A DNA stretch of 64,000 nt from CAYNNQ01 sp051748085 (GCA_051748085.1 JBNJHA010000003.1:1-64000), one strand, 5' to 3'; positions 1 through 8,353 are shown, counted from the first letter of the stretch. The notes: generated by a model not told the origin, from the sequence alone. Translations and numbers: made by a program.

Positions 1-485
1 CCCGGCGTAAGAAGTTCGGGCATTTCCCGGGTCAATGTGTTTAATTCTTCCCTGTCCAGGGATAAAAAATTTTTCGCGTTGATGTTCTTTGCGGAAGGCA
101 GATTTTTTATCCTGCCGGCGGAAAAGAATGAAATTACCTGATAATCGGTTTCCGGTCCGGCTGGAATTGTCTGCAAAAGTTCAAGACGGGGAGGATGGAG
201 CGCGGTTTTTGATTTTATTGCTCTGAATGCCGCGTCATATATGGCTTCTCCCGAAAGAACATCACCTGAAGCTAGCAGATCCAACCGGTTGGGATAATTT
301 TTTTCCTCCGGTTCTCTTCTTCGGATATGTACTTTCCCTTTTTCTCCGCTCAATGTAACCATGACCAAACGATGATTTAATCCTTGATAACGGGCGGATT
401 CCCGGGAGAGGACTGCAAGCCTGCGGTTGTTGCCGTCAAGAACATCGACCATTTCGGAGATATTTTTTTTGCCTTTATTGTCCAT
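1..485 (-). CDS. Nudix-fold protein, isopentenyl-diphosphate-isomerase-like, partial, degenerate Nudix box
   Basis: The gene runs off the left edge of the window, and its first 161 residues are visible. The N-terminus (VDVLDGNNRRLAVLSRE, then YQGLNHRLVMV) and the segment NYPNRLDLLASGDVL match the IDI-like branch of the Nudix hydrolases. The Nudix box should read GX5EX7REUXEEXGU. Here G74, E80 and R88 are kept, but the catalytic part reads RAIKSKTAL, so the metal-binding glutamates are replaced by Ser and Lys. The fold assignment is fairly secure. Hydrolase activity is doubtful, and a binding or structural role is inferred. The ATG at 485 has only a weak ribosome-binding site. Confidence 0.7.
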   Translation of the reverse strand, partial: MDNKGKKNISEMVDVLDGNNRRLAVLSRESARYQGLNHRLVMVTLSGEKGKVHIRRREPEEKNYPNRLDLLASGDVLSGEAIYDAAFRAIKSKTALHPPRLELLQTIPAGPETDYQVISFFSAGRIKNLPSAKNINAKNFLSLDREELNTLTREMPELLTP

Positions 486-532
486 TTTTTTGTCTTTTTA
501 TAAATAAACTCGGTTCGTGTCACGGGATAAGA

Positions 533-937
533 ATGTTTGAATATGAATTAAAAGTGACCAGGGAAAGCATTGACGAAAATCAGCATGCCAATAATGTCCG
601 GTTTGTGCAATGGATGCAGGACGCTGCTGTCGCACATTCAAATGCCCTTGGCTGGACGCTGTTCGAGTACGAAAAGATTAATGCCGCCTGGATAGTCCGT
701 CGGCACGAAATAGATTATTATAACCCGGCTTTTTTAGAAGATATAATAATTGTCCGCACCTGGGTAAAGAATTTTCGCCGGATCAGGTGTGAGCGCTGTT
801 ATGAAATAATTGAAAAGCGGGAAGAAAAGCACCTGGCCAAGGCGTCAACCATCTGGGTCTTTTGGGATACTGCCGCAAACAGACCGAAAATTATTCCCGA
901 AGCAATGAAGCTTGGGTTCGAGCCCGACACGGAATAG
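533..937 (+). CDS. acyl-CoA thioesterase, 4HBT hot-dog family (YbgC/FadM-like)
   Basis: This 134-residue protein has the length and motif order of single-domain hot-dog thioesterases, which hydrolyse acyl-CoA thioesters in the cytoplasm. The segment IDENQHANNVRFVQWMQDA (residues 12-30) corresponds to the family's D-x-x-GHVNN-x-x-Y active-site loop. The loop here has N-Q-H-A-N-N, and the usual leading Asp position is Glu. The segment RHEIDYYNPAFLEDIIIVRTWV follows the typical core beta-strand pattern. It is divergent from the partial Nudix gene and precedes queF by 64 bp. The true substrate cannot be read from sequence. Confidence 0.8.
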   Translation: MFEYELKVTRESIDENQHANNVRFVQWMQDAAVAHSNALGWTLFEYEKINAAWIVRRHEIDYYNPAFLEDIIIVRTWVKNFRRIRCERCYEIIEKREEKHLAKASTIWVFWDTAANRPKIIPEAMKLGFEPDTE

Positions 938-1001
938 GGATTTTGGTCGATTTGGGGGGGCTGAAATAATAACACAAGCAAGCAACTAATGGAGATAAAA
1001 T

Positions 1002-1409
1002 ATGTGGGATGATGTCTCAGATTTAACTTTGCTTGGCAAGAGCAAAACCGAATACCGGGAAAAGGTCAGCCCGGATATTTTGGAAACCTTTCCAAACAGG
1101 TTCCCAAACCGCGAATACACGGTAACCTTGACCAGCGATGAGTTTACCTCGCTTTGCCCGATGACAGGCCAGCCGGATTACGGCCGGATTACGGTAGAGT
1201 ATATACCGGATGAATTGTGCGTCGAATCCAAGTCTTTCAAGTTTTATCTTTTCAGCTACCGCCAGGAGCCGACATTCATGGAAACGGTAACCAATAGAAT
1301 CCTGGATGACCTTGTTGCAGTCTGTTCGCCCAGGAAAATGACCGTTGCCGCCGATTTTAAACCGCGAGGAGGGATAGTTATAAATGTCCGAGCGACATAT
1401 AGAAAATAA
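1002..1409 (+). CDS. queF: NADPH-dependent 7-cyano-7-deazaguanine reductase QueF
   Basis: QueF reduces preQ0 to preQ1 in the cytoplasm, a step of queuosine synthesis. The 135-residue length is that of the unimodular (Bacillus-type) enzyme. The nitrile-attacking cysteine and acid aspartate are seen in SLCPMTGQPDY (Cys52, Asp59), and the QueF signature ESKSFKFY lies at residues 75-82. The family's Phe-His-Glu substrate motif reads FME here (TFMETVTNRI, residues 91-100), so the usual His is Met. The start has a GGAG sequence 9 bases upstream. The 3' end overlaps pncC by 26 bases, which suggests co-translation. Confidence 0.92.
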   Translation: MWDDVSDLTLLGKSKTEYREKVSPDILETFPNRFPNREYTVTLTSDEFTSLCPMTGQPDYGRITVEYIPDELCVESKSFKFYLFSYRQEPTFMETVTNRILDDLVAVCSPRKMTVAADFKPRGGIVINVRATYRK

Positions 1410-1908
1410 TTCAGGCTGTTGCCTCTCCAAATCCAGACCGGAGGACTTGATAGCGGATATTTCTGCAGCACTGAATAAAGCCGGATATCATCTGTCCATT
1501 GCGGAATCCTGTACCGGGGGGCTTTTGGGAAATTTTCTAACGGATATGCCGGGCAGTTCAAAATGGTTTGCCGGCGGGGCTATCGTTTACAGCAATCATT
1601 TAAAGACATCGCTTCTTAATGTCGACGAGAATACCCTGTGGGAAAAAGGGGCTGTAAGCAGGGAATGTGTTCTGGAAATGGTCGAGGGGGTGGCCACTTT
1701 GTGTGCAACCGATGTCGGAATAGCTGTTTCCGGAATAGCCGGCCCGGGAGGAGGTTCGGAAGACAAGCCGGTAGGGACCGTTTTCATCGCCTGGAAGCTA
1801 AATTCAGACAAGTGGGCGAAAAGATTCTTGTTTTCCGGGAACCGCAAGGATATTAAACATACCTCGGTCTTGCATGCCCTGGCCGTTCTTCGCGATGCGA
1901 TGAAGTGA
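1384..1908 (+). CDS. pncC: nicotinamide-nucleotide amidohydrolase PncC (CinA C-terminal domain)
   Basis: This stand-alone CinA C-terminal domain deamidates nicotinamide mononucleotide to nicotinate mononucleotide, recycling NAD breakdown products. The core motifs AESCTGG (near residue 38), a YSNHLK segment, VSGIAGPGGG and KPVGTVFIAW are all present, and no N-terminal MoCF-like domain precedes them. The ATG at 1384 is preceded by GAGGAGGG at good spacing inside queF, which supports the overlapping start. A downstream TTG at 1447 also follows GGAGG, but only 2 bases away. The stop is followed by the thpR ATG after 1 base, so queF-pncC-thpR probably form one operon. Confidence 0.9.
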   Translation: MSERHIENNSGCCLSKSRPEDLIADISAALNKAGYHLSIAESCTGGLLGNFLTDMPGSSKWFAGGAIVYSNHLKTSLLNVDENTLWEKGAVSRECVLEMVEGVATLCATDVGIAVSGIAGPGGGSEDKPVGTVFIAWKLNSDKWAKRFLFSGNRKDIKHTSVLHALAVLRDAMK

Positions 1909-1909
1909 T

Positions 1910-2485
1910 ATGCGTCTTTTTATAGGCATAAGCCTGCCCCGCGCGTATCAAGACCTGTTAGAGGAGCTGCGTGCTAAATGGAGCAAACGTTTTGCTTCGC
2001 GCTTAAAATGGACCAAAGCCGGGAATTGGCATCTGACGCTGAAATTTATAGGAGAATATAGCGAGCAGGGGCTGTGGGCAATACGCAAGGCAATGGACGG
2101 TGTTGACTTAAGACCGTTGAATGTTGAGGCGCATGGCGGCGGTTATTTTTGGTCAAGAGGCAGAATAAGGGTGGCCTGGACAGGCCTGCAGGGAAATGTT
2201 GCGGATCTGGCGATGATTGTGTCCGGTTTGAACGCAAAGCTTGTTTCCTGCGGTATCCCCGCCGAAAGCCGCGCTTTTAAACCCCATCTGACTTTGTTTC
2301 GGGTCAAATACTACAAAAAGGACGACCCCTGGAATGAATTCCTGCAAGATTTACACGAATTTAACTGGCCGTCCTTCAATGTCCAGAGCATAAAGTTGTG
2401 GCAAAGCACATTGACTAAAAATGGACCGGTATACGATCAGCTTTACTCGGTGCAGTCCCGCGGAGAAAATGTTCAGGATAAATAG
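1910..2485 (+). CDS. thpR: RNA 2',3'-cyclic phosphodiesterase ThpR (2H family)
   Basis: A two-histidine phosphoesterase of the LigT/ThpR family, 191 residues. It hydrolyses 2',3'-cyclic phosphate ends of RNA and can join 2'-5' ends in vitro. Both HxTx catalytic motifs are intact: HLTL at residues 41-44 and HLTL at 126-129. It opens with the family's MRLFIGISLP strand. It starts 1 base after the pncC stop and ends by overlapping the 3' end of the convergent gene at 2473-2940 by 13 bases. Confidence 0.9.
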   Translation: MRLFIGISLPRAYQDLLEELRAKWSKRFASRLKWTKAGNWHLTLKFIGEYSEQGLWAIRKAMDGVDLRPLNVEAHGGGYFWSRGRIRVAWTGLQGNVADLAMIVSGLNAKLVSCGIPAESRAFKPHLTLFRVKYYKKDDPWNEFLQDLHEFNWPSFNVQSIKLWQSTLTKNGPVYDQLYSVQSRGENVQDK

Positions 2486-2940
2486 TCCCCACGGTTGAAC
2501 TTGATTTGTTCCGTGGCGGCCATGACATCCAGTTCATTTAATAAATCACGTACTTCCGAGGTCTGCTTCTGCATGTCGAAACTGTCTTTTGTTGCCTTTA
2601 TGGACTTGGAAACCTCCTCAAGTCCGGCATACATTTCTTTGGGACTGGCCTGGGGTGATTTTAACTGATTCGCATACTTTTCCCATTTGGATAATATATT
2701 GTCCAGATTTTCCATGACCGTACTTTGAGATGGGTTGTTGTTCAGCAGAGAGACCTGCAGGAAGGCAGAAGTGGAAATATTTTCCGCAGTATTTTTTGTG
2801 GGTGTTTTTCCTGATTCCTGGCTTTTGCCCATTTCCTGGTCCAAAAGCCGGGCAAAATTCTCCTGATTTTTCTTGGTCCTGGTCTGCTGGTTTTGTTCCT
2901 GATTGCGGATCTGGTTTAATTGTTCCGGGGTTATTTTCAT
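2473..2940 (-). CDS. conserved hypothetical protein, polar helical, possible flagellum-associated
   Basis: A 155-residue protein with a glutamine/lysine-rich N-terminal third (residues 1-45), a Ser/Thr/Asn-rich low-complexity linker, and a helical C-terminal half ending RDLLNELDVMAATEQIKFNRGDYL. No enzymatic motif, signal peptide or membrane segment is visible. The start ATG follows AAGGAGC at 6-bp spacing, so it is a real gene. I do not recognise the family. The layout (disordered N-terminus, helical C-terminus) resembles flagellar or secretion accessory proteins, but this is only inference. It overlaps thpR tail to tail. Confidence 0.65.
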   Translation of the reverse strand: MKITPEQLNQIRNQEQNQQTRTKKNQENFARLLDQEMGKSQESGKTPTKNTAENISTSAFLQVSLLNNNPSQSTVMENLDNILSKWEKYANQLKSPQASPKEMYAGLEEVSKSIKATKDSFDMQKQTSEVRDLLNELDVMAATEQIKFNRGDYLS

Positions 2941-3089
2941 TGTCTGCTCCTTGGAGAAGAAATTTCCTTGTTAGTCTCTTGCAAAAGGCCCAGCAAATAT
3001 CCTGCCAAAACAAGGAATGTTTTTACATACTTTTATTTTTAATTGAGTATGCCGATTTTGGCAAGCATGGTCAATGTCTGGGAAAAAAT

Positions 3090-3734
3090 ATGTGTGTGAA
3101 CCAAAAAATGAATACAAACGCCAGTAGTTTTGATGTTTTTCAAGCCGCTCAGGCGGTAAGGATGGGCAAGATAATAATCTATCCCACGGAGACTTTCTGG
3201 GCACTTGGCGGAAGTGCCTGCTTAAATCAGGTAGTTTCCCGGGTGTCTGACATGAAAAAGCGTCCATCGGGTAAGCCGCTTCCAGTCATAATCGGATGTG
3301 AGAACGATTTAAACAAGTTTTTTTATCCCAGTCCGGAGGAATTGGAAATAGCCTCGTTTTTTTGGCCGGGGCCGCTGTCCATAGTCGTAAAGGCCGGTCC
3401 GCGCCTGGCCTCCGGGCTGAATGATTCGCGTGGAAGGGTTTGCGTGCGGTGGTCGGCGCATGCTCAAGCATGTGAGCTGGCCGCTGAATCCGGATGTCCG
3501 CTCATCTCCACAAGCGCCAATGTTTCCGGTTTTGATCCGGCCCGGGAATTTTCCGAGTTGCATAAAGACATAGTCAAAAAAGCCGATTTTTGCCTGCAAA
3601 CCAGGGATACTCCCAGGGGGGGGCTGCCCTCGACTGTGATTGAGGTGACAGGCAAAATGGCCTGCCGCATCCTGCGCCCGGGAAAGGTCAGTCGTGATGA
3701 TTTGCAGGCCAAAAGGGTTGAATGCCTCCTGTAG
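3090..3734 (+). CDS. tsaC: L-threonylcarbamoyladenylate synthase (TsaC/Sua5/YrdC)
   Basis: It makes threonylcarbamoyl-AMP from threonine, bicarbonate and ATP for the t6A modification of tRNA position 37. About 214 residues, a single YrdC domain without the Sua5 extension. Typical motifs are IIYPTETFWALG near the N-terminus, KKRPSGKPLP with the conserved Lys/Arg/Ser/Lys set, FFWPGPLSIVVKA, and LISTSANVSG. The ATG at 3090 is chosen by family length. The open frame extends upstream to 2730, but that part is antisense to the 2473-2940 gene and has no YrdC similarity. A second ATG at 3108 is possible. The ribosome-binding site is weak (GGGA). Confidence 0.88.
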   Translation: MCVNQKMNTNASSFDVFQAAQAVRMGKIIIYPTETFWALGGSACLNQVVSRVSDMKKRPSGKPLPVIIGCENDLNKFFYPSPEELEIASFFWPGPLSIVVKAGPRLASGLNDSRGRVCVRWSAHAQACELAAESGCPLISTSANVSGFDPAREFSELHKDIVKKADFCLQTRDTPRGGLPSTVIEVTGKMACRILRPGKVSRDDLQAKRVECLL

Positions 3735-3784
3735 CGGCATTCAAAGCTGAGGGATTTGGTTTTCCTGCCGATGCAAAGCATGGA

Positions 3785-3810
3785 TTTTTTGCGTGTGTTG
3801 AATAGTTAAC
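3785..3810 (+). repeat. half copy (right arm) of the 40-bp palindromic repeat
   Basis: The sequence reads a T run, then GCGTGTGTTGAATAGTTAAC. It matches the right arm and loop of the full copies at 8602-8641 and 31941-31981. It lies between tsaC and the convergent outer-membrane gene. No left arm is recognisable. Confidence 0.55.
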
Positions 3811-3908
3811 CTGATTTTCTCATGCCGTCATTCTGACTGGCAAAAATCGACTGGCAATATTGAAAAATGTAGACAGTTTCAGCACGTTGTTTGAGCCGCG
3901 AACCGAAG

Positions 3909-4517
3909 CTAAAATCTGTAACGCAGACCGGTGGTCAGGGCATTGCTGCCTCCATCCTCTCCGAACGTTCCGTAGGCGGGGGAGCGGTGATGCAGGCGAA
4001 AAAGAAGGGACCATGGAGATTCGGGCAGCGAAAAAGTGGTCTCCAGGTGCCAATAGAGCATTAAGCATTCAGTGGATCCGTCAAGTTCCTCCTCGGTCTT
4101 GGGTAGCTTCGTGGCCAACGAAGGTCCTATTCCAAAGCCCAGACTTTGTTCCACGGTGTCCTGCCACGGAAATTTATTCCAACTGGTAGTCAGCACCGGA
4201 AGGTTGAATTCCCAATGCTCCTGGTTGCCGAAATGCTTGGCCACATTGGATTCCAAGCCCAGGGAAAATCTATTTTCCGATTCACGCCAGAAAGTCCATT
4301 CCGCCGCGGCAACTACCAAATGTGAATCCACGAAATCGGCCTGTCCGGTAATGGTTTGTTGGGCATCGTCATCAGTCAGGGCCCCGCCGTAGATACTCAG
4401 GGCATAACATTTTTCTGGGGACGCATCGGACTTTTCCGGGGTATTGCCTTGCACCAGGCCCGGGGCCAGGATGACCAGCAAAAATGATGATAGACAATAA
4501 AGCACAAAAGAGTGCAT
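3909..4517 (-). CDS. outer-membrane beta-barrel protein, distantly PagL-like
   Basis: A 202-residue exported protein. Residues 1-24 form a signal peptide (MHSFVLYC, hydrophobic SFLLVILAPGL, then VQG). The mature part alternates polar and hydrophobic residues and ends RYRF, the terminal aromatic expected of BAM-inserted barrels. Near the C-terminus, LLFRLHHRSPAYG resembles the His-Ser region of lipid A 3-O-deacylases (PagL), but no full catalytic set can be confirmed. The ATG at 4517 is preceded by AGGTGGG. An in-frame GTG at 4526 is less likely. It is monocistronic. Confidence 0.7.
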   Translation of the reverse strand: MHSFVLYCLSSFLLVILAPGLVQGNTPEKSDASPEKCYALSIYGGALTDDDAQQTITGQADFVDSHLVVAAAEWTFWRESENRFSLGLESNVAKHFGNQEHWEFNLPVLTTSWNKFPWQDTVEQSLGFGIGPSLATKLPKTEEELDGSTECLMLYWHLETTFSLPESPWSLLFRLHHRSPAYGTFGEDGGSNALTTGLRYRF

Positions 4518-4703
4518 CGAACCCACCTGAACACAATTTGTTTTTCAATGTGTCTAATTTGATCCCAAAATAAAGTAGTTCTGTCAATATTGGAAATTTG
4601 ATATGACTCAACTGCAAAAAGTCGAAGACAGGAGTTAAAAGCACAGGTTAAGGCTTGTAACTCTTTAATTTTACTTAAAACTTTCAACTTAACACTTAAC
4701 CCT

Positions 4704-4730
4704 GCCTGCAAAAATTTATTTTTTGCAGGC
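4704..4730. terminator. perfect inverted repeat, possible terminator
   Basis: GCCTGCAAAAA pairs perfectly with TTTTTGCAGGC across a short AT loop. It lies in the 346-bp gap (4518-4863) between the acyl-CoA ligase stop and the outer-membrane gene start, both on the minus strand. The T residues are inside the stem, not after it, so termination is uncertain. The rest of the gap is AT-rich, with no gene seen. Confidence 0.4.
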
Positions 4731-4863
4731 GCATCAATGCAGTGAATATGTTGCTGAAAATTTACATAAACGGCGATCTTTTGCTTGACCGGCTTTGTAC
4801 TCTGGGCCTGTAAGAGTGCCGTTTATTTTAAAATAAGTGTAGAGTGTAGCGGGTCTGATTCTA

Positions 4864-6516
4864 TTATCCTTTTTTAAGGTCCCTTGCTCTTATTTCCGCC
4901 CTTTTTATCTTTCCGCTTATTGTCTTTGGGAGTTCAGGAACGTATTCAATCACCCGGGGATATTTATAAGGGGCGGTAACCTTTTTCACGTGGTCCTGAA
5001 TGCTTTTGGTCAGTTCGTCGGACAATTCCCATCCATCGCCCAGGACAACGGTCGCCTTGACTGCTTGCCCCCGGATTTCATCCGGAACCGCGGTTACAGC
5101 GGCCTCGACCACCGCGTCGTGGGTTATAAGGGCACTCTCGACTTCAAACGGTCCGATGCGGTAGCCGGAACTCTTGATCAAATCATCGACCCGGCCCATG
5201 AACCACATGTATCCATCCTCGTCTTTCCATGCTTTGTCGCCGGTATGGTAAAAACCGCCATACAAAACCTTGTCCGTCCGTTCCTGCTCATAGAGATAGC
5301 CGGCGAACAAGCCAAGCATGGGGTCATCTGTTATTTTGATGCATATTTCACCTTCCTCGCCCGGCGGAACCTCATTTCCATCCTCATCCAAAAGGTAAAT
5401 GGGCCAGATGGGAGTCGGCTTGCCGATGGATCCCGGTTTGGGCTGCATGAACGGGAACGTGGCGATCTGTAAGGTTGTTTCCGTCTGTCCGTAACCTTCG
5501 TATATGGGCAATCCAATATTTTTTTTCCAGGCGATAAAGACACTGTCGTTCAAGAGTTCCCCGGCCGTGGTGCAGTGGCGGAGGTTGGAAAGGTCATAGC
5601 TGGACAGATCCTGGCGGACCAGGAAGCGATAGACCGTGGGGGGCGCACAGAAGGTGGACACCTTGTTTTCGGTGATGACGCGCATTAGTCGGTCTGGTTC
5701 GAATTTGCCCCGAAAATCCCAGACAAAGATGACTGCGTCAGCCAGCCACTGTCCGTAAAATTTTCCCCATACCGATTTTGCCCAGCCGGTATCGGACAGG
5801 GTCAGATGGATGTCCCCCGGCTCCAGGTCGTGCCAGTACATCGCGGTGATTATATGCGCCAGGGGATAATTGTGCAGATGTTCGACCATTTTCGGCGGCC
5901 CGGTGGTCCCGGAGGAAAAATATACAAACAGGGGATCGTTGCCCCCGGCCCGGTCCGCCCCGGGAAAAAATTCTTTTGAAGCCTTTTCCACCAACAGGGA
6001 ATAATCCTGCCATCCCTCCGGAAGGGGCGATTCCCCGGCCTGGATGAGCACCTTGAACTCCGGGCATTTTTCCCGGGCGGCATCCACCTTGGCCACGGCG
6101 CTGTCCTCGATTATCGCGCCTTTTATACCGGCGAAATTGACCCGGTATTCAATATCTTTTGTTGTCAAAAGCGAGGGCGAAGGAACGGCTATGGCGCCCA
6201 GTTTATGCAGGGCGAGCATGCTTACCCAGAATTCCACCCGTTTGTACAGGATGAGCATGACCTTGTCCCCTTTGCCGAGACCGGATTCGCGCAATGCGTT
6301 GGCCAGTTGCGAGGACTGAGAGGAAAAGTATTTAAAATCGTATTCCCGTCTGACTCCCTGATCGTCAACGTGGAGCATGGCCAGTTGATCAGGAGAGGTT
6401 TCGGCTTTGGCGTCAACCAAGTCCAGCGAGAAATTGAAATTTTCCGGCACGTTGATTTTGAAGTCCTCAACAAATTGCTTGTAGTTTTCAGGACGTATTT
6501 TTTTATGCAGCTGCAT
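4864..6516 (-). CDS. AMP-forming acyl-CoA synthetase (acetyl/medium-chain acyl-CoA ligase family)
   Basis: A 550-residue adenylate-forming enzyme that activates a carboxylic acid to its CoA thioester via an acyl-AMP. The P-loop YFSSGTTGPPK lies at residues 199-209, followed by YGQTETT, then HTGDKAWKDEDGYMWFMGR, then KSSGYRIGPFEVE. The catalytic C-terminal lysine is in TISGKIKR (near 537). Family resemblance is closest to medium-chain acyl-CoA ligases rather than true Acs. The start follows AGAGGTT. It lies 39 bp downstream of an XRE-cupin regulator on the same strand, which suggests control by its own acid substrate or a related effector. Confidence 0.88.
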   Translation of the reverse strand: MQLHKKIRPENYKQFVEDFKINVPENFNFSLDLVDAKAETSPDQLAMLHVDDQGVRREYDFKYFSSQSSQLANALRESGLGKGDKVMLILYKRVEFWVSMLALHKLGAIAVPSPSLLTTKDIEYRVNFAGIKGAIIEDSAVAKVDAAREKCPEFKVLIQAGESPLPEGWQDYSLLVEKASKEFFPGADRAGGNDPLFVYFSSGTTGPPKMVEHLHNYPLAHIITAMYWHDLEPGDIHLTLSDTGWAKSVWGKFYGQWLADAVIFVWDFRGKFEPDRLMRVITENKVSTFCAPPTVYRFLVRQDLSSYDLSNLRHCTTAGELLNDSVFIAWKKNIGLPIYEGYGQTETTLQIATFPFMQPKPGSIGKPTPIWPIYLLDEDGNEVPPGEEGEICIKITDDPMLGLFAGYLYEQERTDKVLYGGFYHTGDKAWKDEDGYMWFMGRVDDLIKSSGYRIGPFEVESALITHDAVVEAAVTAVPDEIRGQAVKATVVLGDGWELSDELTKSIQDHVKKVTAPYKYPRVIEYVPELPKTISGKIKRAEIRARDLKKG

Positions 6517-6555
6517 AGGAACCTCTTTTGATTAAAAATAATTTTCGGCTGGAAA

Positions 6556-7119
6556 TCAGACAATAACGTCCAGAAATTCAGCTTCGTTATTGTCCAGTCC
6601 GCGCAAAGCGTGCGGCGTTCTGGATGTAAAATACAGGCTGTCTCCGGGTTCCATAACCAGGATCTGATCATTGAGCCGAATTTCCAGGCGGCCGTTTAAT
6701 ACGTATATGAATTCCTGGCCGGGATGCTCGTTGAAAGTCATGTCCTTTTCCTTTTTGGGAGGAACGCGTACCAGGAAGGGTTCCATGCGGCTGTCGGTAA
6801 AACGGTAAGCAAGGCTCTTGTAATCGTAGTCCGCGCGACGCTCAACACTCATGCCCTTTCCCTTACGGACCAGGGAGTAATTATGTAGGTGGGCTTCTTT
6901 TCCGGACATGAGTACGGTCAGATCGACCTGACAGATTTTGGCCACTTCGAAGAGATAGCTTACAGGTATTTCCGCGGTGCCCGATTCATATAATTCCACC
7001 TTATCCAGAGAGAATCCAGCCTGTCGGGCGAGGTCTTCCCGGGAGATTTCCAGAGCTTCCCGCAGGCCTTTTAGGCGCTTGGCGATTTCTACATAAGCAG
7101 GAGGTGAGGACTCAGTCAT
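6556..7119 (-). CDS. XRE-family regulator with C-terminal cupin domain
   Basis: A 187-residue transcription regulator. Residues about 10-65 form a helix-turn-helix (LKGLREALEISREDLARQAG, then LDKVELYESG). Residues about 105-187 form a small-molecule-binding cupin (HPGQEFIYVLNGRLEI, MEPGDSLYF, TPHALRGLDN). The ATG at 7119 has AAGGAGC at 6-bp spacing. An in-frame GTG at 7200 would add 27 residues encoded by a dispersed repeat (7165-7194) and is rejected. It sits directly upstream of the acyl-CoA ligase. Such pairs are common in this bacterial group, so regulation of that gene is likely. Confidence 0.88.
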   Translation of the reverse strand: MTESSPPAYVEIAKRLKGLREALEISREDLARQAGFSLDKVELYESGTAEIPVSYLFEVAKICQVDLTVLMSGKEAHLHNYSLVRKGKGMSVERRADYDYKSLAYRFTDSRMEPFLVRVPPKKEKDMTFNEHPGQEFIYVLNGRLEIRLNDQILVMEPGDSLYFTSRTPHALRGLDNNEAEFLDVIV

Positions 7120-7164
7120 TTTAATGCTCCTTGAATTTTTGTCCGAACATTTTGGGCCTTTCAA

Positions 7165-7194
7165 CAAAGGGAATGGAGTTTCTAGCGCTTCATT
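7165..7194 (-). repeat. 30-bp dispersed repeat, copy 1
   Basis: This 30-bp stretch matches 23777-23806 at 26 of 30 positions when aligned by eye (shared core AAGGGAATGGA and GCTTCATT). It lies upstream of the XRE-cupin gene. Confidence 0.6.
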
Positions 7195-7349
7195 GAGCAC
7201 ATCTTTTTAACTATTCTGCAAATTTCCGGACCGGGTTTTTTTATCTTGCAGGGCCGCAAATCAGGTTGCTCAAAAATATCCATCTTAATCCGTTTTCAGT
7301 AACCGGATTAAGGGACTTCGATTCCCATTATTTTTTTTGCCGGGTACAG

Positions 7350-8348
7350 TCAAGAAAGGTTTGCATTTGGTTGGCAAAGCATTCGGGCAAGTTTTAGCGC
7401 TTGTTCAAGACTGGATGTGTCGGCCCTGTTTTTTTGGACCAAATCATATCCAGTCCCATGGTCGACTGAAGTGCGGACAAACGGCAATCCCAAGGTAATA
7501 TTCACCGCCTGTTTAAAATGCAGGAGTTTCAGTGGAGCCAGACCCTGGTCGTGATACATGGCCAGGACTGCCCCATATTCGCCCTGAGCCGCATGGTAGA
7601 AAATAGTGTCTCCTGGAAAGGGGCCGCTGGCTTTTATTCCCTGTTCACGCGCCTGCCGGATAGCCGGTTCGATGATTCGCAACTCTTCGTCGCCGATTTG
7701 GCCGTTTTCTCCGGCATGCGGATTTAACCCACAGACCGCGATTTCGGCATCTTCTAGTCCAAGGCGTTTTAAAAAATGTTCGGTTAGCCTGAGGCAGGTC
7801 AAGATACGTTCGTGGGTGATCAAGTCCGGTACGTCTTTTAGTCTGGGGTGGGTTGTAGTCAGGCTGACCCGCAGTTTTTTGCCGCAAAGATGCATGCAGA
7901 CATTTTGCGGACCTGTTTTTGAAAGTTCAGCCAGAAACTCGGTGTGCCCCGGAAATGCGAACCCGGCCTGGTTTAAAGTCGATTTATTCAACGGGCCGGT
8001 GACCAGACCGGAAAATATTTTTTTTAAAAGAAGGTCTCCGGCTAGTTTAAGGCTCTGTCCGGCGATAAGACCGCCGTTTACGGTTGGCTCTCCGTATGCG
8101 GGCCTAAATACGGAGGCCGGTTCCAGCAGCTTTATGCCTGGCTCGGTATGCACGGATGCTTGCGCAAAGTCTAATTTTTGCCAGAAAACGGACCGTGAAT
8201 TGCGTTGGCAATGATGAACAAGGGCGGATTCGGGGCCGATTAAAAGCAATTGGTCCTGTTCCGGGCAAAGAGCATCCGGCTGAAGTCTGCTTACAAGTTC
8301 AGGACCGAGTCCATTCGGGTCGCCGAGCGTGAGTATCAATTTGAGCAT
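7350..8348 (-). CDS. pdxA: 4-hydroxythreonine-4-phosphate dehydrogenase PdxA
   Basis: PdxA oxidises 4-phosphohydroxy-L-threonine with NAD(P)+ in the DXP-dependent pyridoxal phosphate pathway. The 332-residue chain starts MLKLILTLGDPNGLGPEL, has GPLNKSTLNQAG with FPGHTEFLAEL, the metal-binding NPHAGENGQIGDEE, and FYHAAQGEYGAVLAMYHDQG. The ATG at 8348 gives the family-typical N-terminus. A longer frame to 8414 overlaps the upstream small gene and is rejected. The gap to that gene's stop is 5 bases, so the two are probably co-translated. No pdxJ is in the window. Confidence 0.92.
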   Translation of the reverse strand: MLKLILTLGDPNGLGPELVSRLQPDALCPEQDQLLLIGPESALVHHCQRNSRSVFWQKLDFAQASVHTEPGIKLLEPASVFRPAYGEPTVNGGLIAGQSLKLAGDLLLKKIFSGLVTGPLNKSTLNQAGFAFPGHTEFLAELSKTGPQNVCMHLCGKKLRVSLTTTHPRLKDVPDLITHERILTCLRLTEHFLKRLGLEDAEIAVCGLNPHAGENGQIGDEELRIIEPAIRQAREQGIKASGPFPGDTIFYHAAQGEYGAVLAMYHDQGLAPLKLLHFKQAVNITLGLPFVRTSVDHGTGYDLVQKNRADTSSLEQALKLARMLCQPNANLS

Positions 8349-8353
8349 GAAAC

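Noticed and set aside
2730..3089. Upstream extension of the tsaC reading frame
   Set aside because: It is antisense to the 2473-2940 gene, has no YrdC similarity, and the family-length start is at 3090.
7205..7226. Possible minus-strand copy of the palindromic repeat's right arm
   Set aside because: Only part of the arm (GAATAGTTA) matches and no T run or loop is conserved.
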